Shown here in pieces: positions 59,690-64,000 of a stretch of 64,000 nucleotides of DNA; positions within the stretch are counted from its first letter, which is position 1; each line of letters begins with the position of its first letter. This DNA is from Stratiolaelaps scimitus (Eukaryota; Arthropoda; Arachnida; Mesostigmata; Laelapidae). Where the stretch lies: assembly GCA_019614645.1 (NCBI GenBank), contig JABWDB010000036.1:2848001-2912000 (forward strand), read 5' to 3'. The notes under the pieces were generated by a model. That model did not search any database, was not told where the DNA came from, and saw only the letters and a list, made by a program, of their open reading frames with translations. The position numbers and the translations under genes are program-made.

Positions 59690-60420
59690 CCTAGTTTTTT
59701 TTTGGGCAAACGCAAAGAGCGACAGAAGAAGAGTTCCAGTTTCGGCTGCGTCTGACAGATCCCCAGAGCTCGGGAAGGGCGGCCAGCGAGCTCGGCCATT
59801 GCCGCACGATTGGTGGGGTTGCCCTGCTCTGCACGCATCCACACGCCCTTCTGAATGGCTCGTGTGCCCAGAGGGGTTCGCGGGGAGCTATCGAGAAAAA
59901 ACTACCACCGTCGAAAGGATTCGCAGTGCCGGAGCGGTGGCCGGCGCCATCATCCACTCATCCGTAACGAGCGGTACGCGCCGGGAGCGGGGAACGAAGG
60001 GCGAGCGCGCTGAGAAAACGGTTCACGAGAAACACACTGCAAGTGAAGAAGTGGTGGTAGTGGTGGTGGTGTTTCTGCTGCTGCTGCTGCTGCTGGCGAT
60101 TGCGGCTGGCCAGAGAAGAGGAGGGAATCGCTTTTTTGTGCATACGACGAATAGATCCTGCCGCGCCCAAGCGACGCCTATAGGCATGCCGAAGTAGGAA
60201 GAAACGACTTGAGGCTCATGCAGAAAAGGCCGGGTCTTCCTTCTCTCTGTCTCTCTTGGTTCGGGTATCTTCCCCCGAGCCCACCGTCCCGAAGAAAATG
60301 AAAGCGAACTGGAAGAGACGAGAAGAGCAGACGAATAGAGAGAAACTCAGACGCCAGCGGCGCCGGTCGTCGCCGGGCCCCAATTGCTTACGGGTCCGCT
60401 GAACGTTTCTGGGCAAGCAC
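59690..60420. other. Second GC-rich island with CTG repeat
   Basis: GC-richer than its flanks, with GTGGTGGTGG and (CTG)6 near 60050-60095. Open frames occur on both strands without motifs. It may be a 5' UTR or promoter of an unrecognised gene. Confidence 0.35.
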
Positions 60421-60681
60421 ATATATATATATATATATAGATCCAATATGTACACAGTTGTACATGCATGTCTACTGCTACTAGTGAGTCGCTGCTGATG
60501 ATGCAGCTGGCAGCCTACGGGAATGCCCGACCCCTACACACACACACACACTCACATAAATGTTTCAACATCGTATAAAATAAAATGCAGAGGTGGGGCT
60601 GGCCGTTTCGTTGTCCGTCGATAAGAACGAATAAAAATAGATGGTTGCAAACGACCAAATGAGTGCAATTTGTGCATGTCG

Positions 60682-60713
<32 letters not shown>

Positions 60714-61320
60714 AAGAAAAAAAAATATATATATATATATAGCGTAGTAAACTGACCATATTCTTGATCTGTTATAGGGCTGGTATCGGGCCATAGATAG
60801 ATTTGGGAATCCTGGGCAGCGACAAATTCGATTGGTTGATGGTGTTCTCATTTGTCATCAAATGAACGTCGTTTCTACCCGATATATCAAGTTGATCATA
60901 GCTGTCGTGTAGTCGCACCGGGAGCATTCATAAGCACGCTGGCAGAATGCCCTACCTCGGTGCCATTGTGAATTCGAAGGCTGTGATAAGCTAAGGTGAG
61001 TTTCTCAAGTTTGATTTTTAGCAATGCACGTATATTAAAAAAATTAAGTGTACGATGGGAGTGGTCAAGTATCATGTGTTCAGATGGCACAATTATATTT
61101 TGTTACCGTAAAATAAGTACTTTATGTATGTTTATGTCTTCAATTTGATCTAGTTACCAAGGTTGCCTGAGATAAGCAAATCATTGCGCGGCTAAGTGCA
61201 CAAGTCGCAGAGGAAATGTGGCTTATTTTAGCATCTGTATATCCAACATGTTCAAAGGGGGGGGTTGCCGATCTGAGACAACATGATACTGATCGATTGC
61301 AGTCTTACTCGTAGAAAGCC

Positions 61321-61323
<3 letters not shown>

Positions 61324-61358
<35 letters not shown>
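61324..61358. repeat. (TA)n microsatellite
   Basis: About 34 bases of alternating TA in unannotated DNA. Confidence 0.95.
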
Positions 61359-61360
<2 letters not shown>

Positions 61361-62520
61361 GATGATTGGTGGAATCTGCCTCAAGTCTCTATGCAATTTT
61401 CCCTAGGATCCGACCATGACCCCTTCAGACTTTGCTTGTGTTTGTAGCTTGCCAGTCACATTTCAGTGGAGATACTATTTGGAAAATTCGGGATTTTGCA
61501 GTCGAATCTTTCAGTGAACATGGGACTTTGTACTTCGGCATCAGCTGGTTAGGTAAGTGGAAAGTCTTTGTGCGCAGTTAAAACATTTAACCAGAGGCAA
61601 TCGTTTAGCGTTCGACGATGTAACCATTTTATTTATAAGCTCGAACAGCATTCTCCGTAGACGACAACTATAGAATATGCACGTCACTCGATGGTGACAA
61701 GTAAAGCCAGCATATAATATTGAATTCGATAACTACGGTACCGCAGGAACAAAGTCTATATCGGGATTTAGATTGGACCTATTATACGTGCGGTGGCACG
61801 AATCTCCCTAGCTAATATAACGATCACGGCGTAAAATCCACGGAAATATTTTCGTCCACACTTCTCTGGTGGAGGACAGATGATGAAGGCCAAGGATTCT
61901 CCACTGGTAAGACCGTCCAATACTATGCCGCGTACAGAGTTCAGCGATTGGGGATCGTGCGTCGCCTACCAACGACTCAAGTCCTTAGATTTTGCATCAG
62001 CAAGCCTGTTGTTTGTTGGATGCCGCTGCAATTTCGCGTTGATGAGCCAACCATTTTCAGTTTCGCTACCCTACTCGAGTGTTGCACCCTGCTGGGAGGC
62101 TCCTAAATGGCGGACAACGACGTCCCTCTCCCGGCTGCATCACGATGGGAAGTGTTTTCATTTCAACGAGTCACGTCGTTACAGGGCGCAATGGCCAGTG
62201 CAATGGCCGTCTGAAAATGGCTGTCGCTACGGCGACCCCCTGGCCCCGGCGTGTTGTGGTCAAGAAATTGGAACGCATCATTGTTTCCTGGGAGACTTCC
62301 TAAACGGACTGGAAGAATGATCCACATTTGGTAAGGCACATCGGTGAACTGTTTCGCCCATTCGTTGAAACCCATGTCGCGTGGAGAACAAATAGGCTGG
62401 CCCGGTGGTAAGCGACTCACGCGTCGCCTCGTGGCGTAGAGACTTTGATGAATTTGCACTTGTTTACTGGGCAGGTTTGTGCTAAAAAAAAAATAAAAAG
62501 CTATTATTCTCGTAGCAATC

Positions 62521-62922
62521 ATGCCTTGGGATTATTCTCGGCAATTTAACGGACGCAAATGTAAAATGCATCGAATGTTGAGTGGAAAAGTCGAACTAAA
62601 AGAATATTTCTCCCGAAAAACAGGAACAAAAAAAGAAATGCTTCCAGTTCGCTCATTTGTGCCGTCTTCCCATAAATATCATTTGTTGTTTGCGGAAAAA
62701 TTGATCACACGCCCCCGCTATCGTAGAACTGAGGCCGTGCAGAAACACAAGCGGTTTTGTTTTGAGCGAAGGATTATAAAAAATCTCACCGCGGGTAATT
62801 GCTCGATTATAATTAATAACGGCATCGGCTCCACAGGAGTTTCCAAAGGTCCTACACCGTTGAAACGTGTGCTATGTTTATGCCTTCGGGGAACTTTCCG
62901 CACAACGTTCTATAAAGAGTAA
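62521..62922 (+). CDS. Unidentified 133-aa basic ORF
   Basis: An open plus-strand frame runs from ATG 62521 to TAA 62920. The product is Lys/Arg-rich, with KYHLLFAEKLITRPRYRR, an Asn/Gly turn (IIINNGIGSTGVSKGPTP) and an end LKRVLCLCLRGTFRTTFYKE. The Gly-rich turn followed by KG-x-x-P-x-K-R and a short Phe-Arg-Thr end has a protein-like rather than random look, and the frame is longer than most in the area. It has no signal peptide, no membrane segment and no family I can name. It could be a decayed transposon-encoded protein or a terminal exon. No nearby exon can be tied to it. Confidence 0.3.
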   Translation: MPWDYSRQFNGRKCKMHRMLSGKVELKEYFSRKTGTKKEMLPVRSFVPSSHKYHLLFAEKLITRPRYRRTEAVQKHKRFCFERRIIKNLTAGNCSIIINNGIGSTGVSKGPTPLKRVLCLCLRGTFRTTFYKE

Positions 62923-64000
62923 TAACTCTATATCATATTTGTCAAGTTGCCTCGTTCTACAAACGACATCGCTGCCCTATTGTGCAACCAGAACCGAAGT
63001 AAGCATTTCTCATCGTTAAGGTCACATATTAGTGATTTTCTGGAACTGTCCACAGCAGGGCAATCTTGGGAACGTGTTAGTTAGCTGCAGTCGAGAGCAC
63101 TGCCGGTTTCCTTCTAACAATTTGAAAGGAGGTTCAGGCTGACATTTCGTTGGAGTTCAACTCAACTTGAACCTACTTGGCGTCATCCACACACATTAGG
63201 TAGACGAAACTACCCCAACCCTGTAGAGAGAAAAATGCAAAATTAACAATCGCGAAACGTGGTAATCGACTTCGCTTGAACAATTTGTAGGTAGAACCTA
63301 TGTTATCTGTGTGTGTGGGGGTCTTATCGTATGCGGTTCGATCTGTGTTGTATTGTAGTTCACACGGAATAGCGTCACGACCAGCATGTGTAAATTGGAT
63401 ACGTCTTGACGCCATACTAATATAGCTCTCGAATGGGAAATGCTTATTACTTTAGTGGACCCTTCTAAAATCTCTCGAACACACACTAGGAGAAGCTAAT
63501 TTCAAAGGCATTTACACGTGCTTTAAGTATCCGACGAAGTCAGAAGGATAACCACGAATATGGATTGCAATCGTAGCACCACCTGCGCAGCTCGTTAAAA
63601 CCTTGTCTTCGTGTATATATATATATCGGTAATAATGTAGCATATTTCTATCAGCCGATTATTGTCAATTGAACAGCAATTACTCAGCCAAAACCTGAAG
63701 AACAAAGGGACGCGCGGGTCGAGCTTCGCGCCGAAAGCGGCACTGATTGGCGGCAGTGGTCCGTTTTTCAGAAGCGAATGTCACTTTTAATTACCGTTGC
63801 GTTGGCTTTCACCCGAAGTGGTCATTCATTGCTTCTTTCCCTGCCACCGGTGATTATACGATATCGCACAACGATAGGCGACTGTGTCCGCGCGGGAATT
63901 ATGGGAACCCCTCCGTCTGAAAAGGTCGCTTAGCCAGGAGTCGTTATTGTCACACTATATAAATGTTTTTCTATGAAGGTCTATGCCACTCGTTTGAGCA

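Larger units (their letters stand above)
60450..64000. other. Mostly unannotated region
   Basis: TA tracts at 60681-60740, 61324-61358 and 63615-63626. At 61.88-62.52 kb frames are open on both strands without an identifiable product. The ORF at 62521-62922 is listed separately. Nothing else can be supported. Confidence 0.4.

Noticed and set aside
1..64000. CRISPR arrays, operons or bacterial promoters
   Set aside because: The sequence is eukaryotic: GT-AG introns, microsatellites and metazoan transposons; the only short tandem array (48630-48778) has TA spacers, not unique spacers.

Overview
The window is eukaryotic nuclear DNA. Spliced genes have GT-AG introns, protein-coding density is low, and there are long (TA)n, (ATT)n and (GA)n microsatellites, an intact mariner transposon, mariner and non-LTR retrotransposon fossils and tRNA-like SINE debris. 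Together with the secreted GH18-like proteins this suggests an arthropod; an acarine (mite or tick) is a guess, because no diagnostic host gene is present.

Layout. 1-8 kb: mostly non-coding, with a decayed mariner at about 4.0-4.4 kb. 8.2-11.9 kb: two 3' ends of one non-LTR retrotransposon in opposite orientation, with a possible six-cysteine secreted peptide gene between them (9.6-9.8 kb, minus). 15.2-18.3 kb: two related basic, disordered minus-strand exons. 20.7-26.9 kb: a seven-exon minus-strand gene (about 449 aa) with signal peptide, degenerate GH18 barrel and C-terminal membrane segment. 27-29.4 kb: the shared upstream region. 29.5-38.3 kb: a plus-strand paralogue (at least 771 aa) with the same degenerate barrel, an Asn/Ser linker and three long beta-type repeats. 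41.8-43.1 kb: an apparently intact mariner. 43-64 kb: few or no convincing genes; dispersed repeats, a 4-copy minisatellite, microsatellites, GC-rich islands at 53.4-55.4 and 59.7-60.4 kb, and one unexplained 133-aa ORF at 62.5 kb.

The main result is the head-to-head pair at 20.7-38.3 kb. Exons were joined by hand from splice sites and codon phase. The two proteins align exon by exon with equal phase at the matching introns, and both lack the two upstream aspartates of the GH18 DxxDxDxE motif. They look like a duplicated pair of non-enzymatic chitinase-like surface or secreted proteins that acquired different C-terminal modules: a membrane anchor in one and a repeat domain in the other. The function is unknown; glycan binding is inference only.
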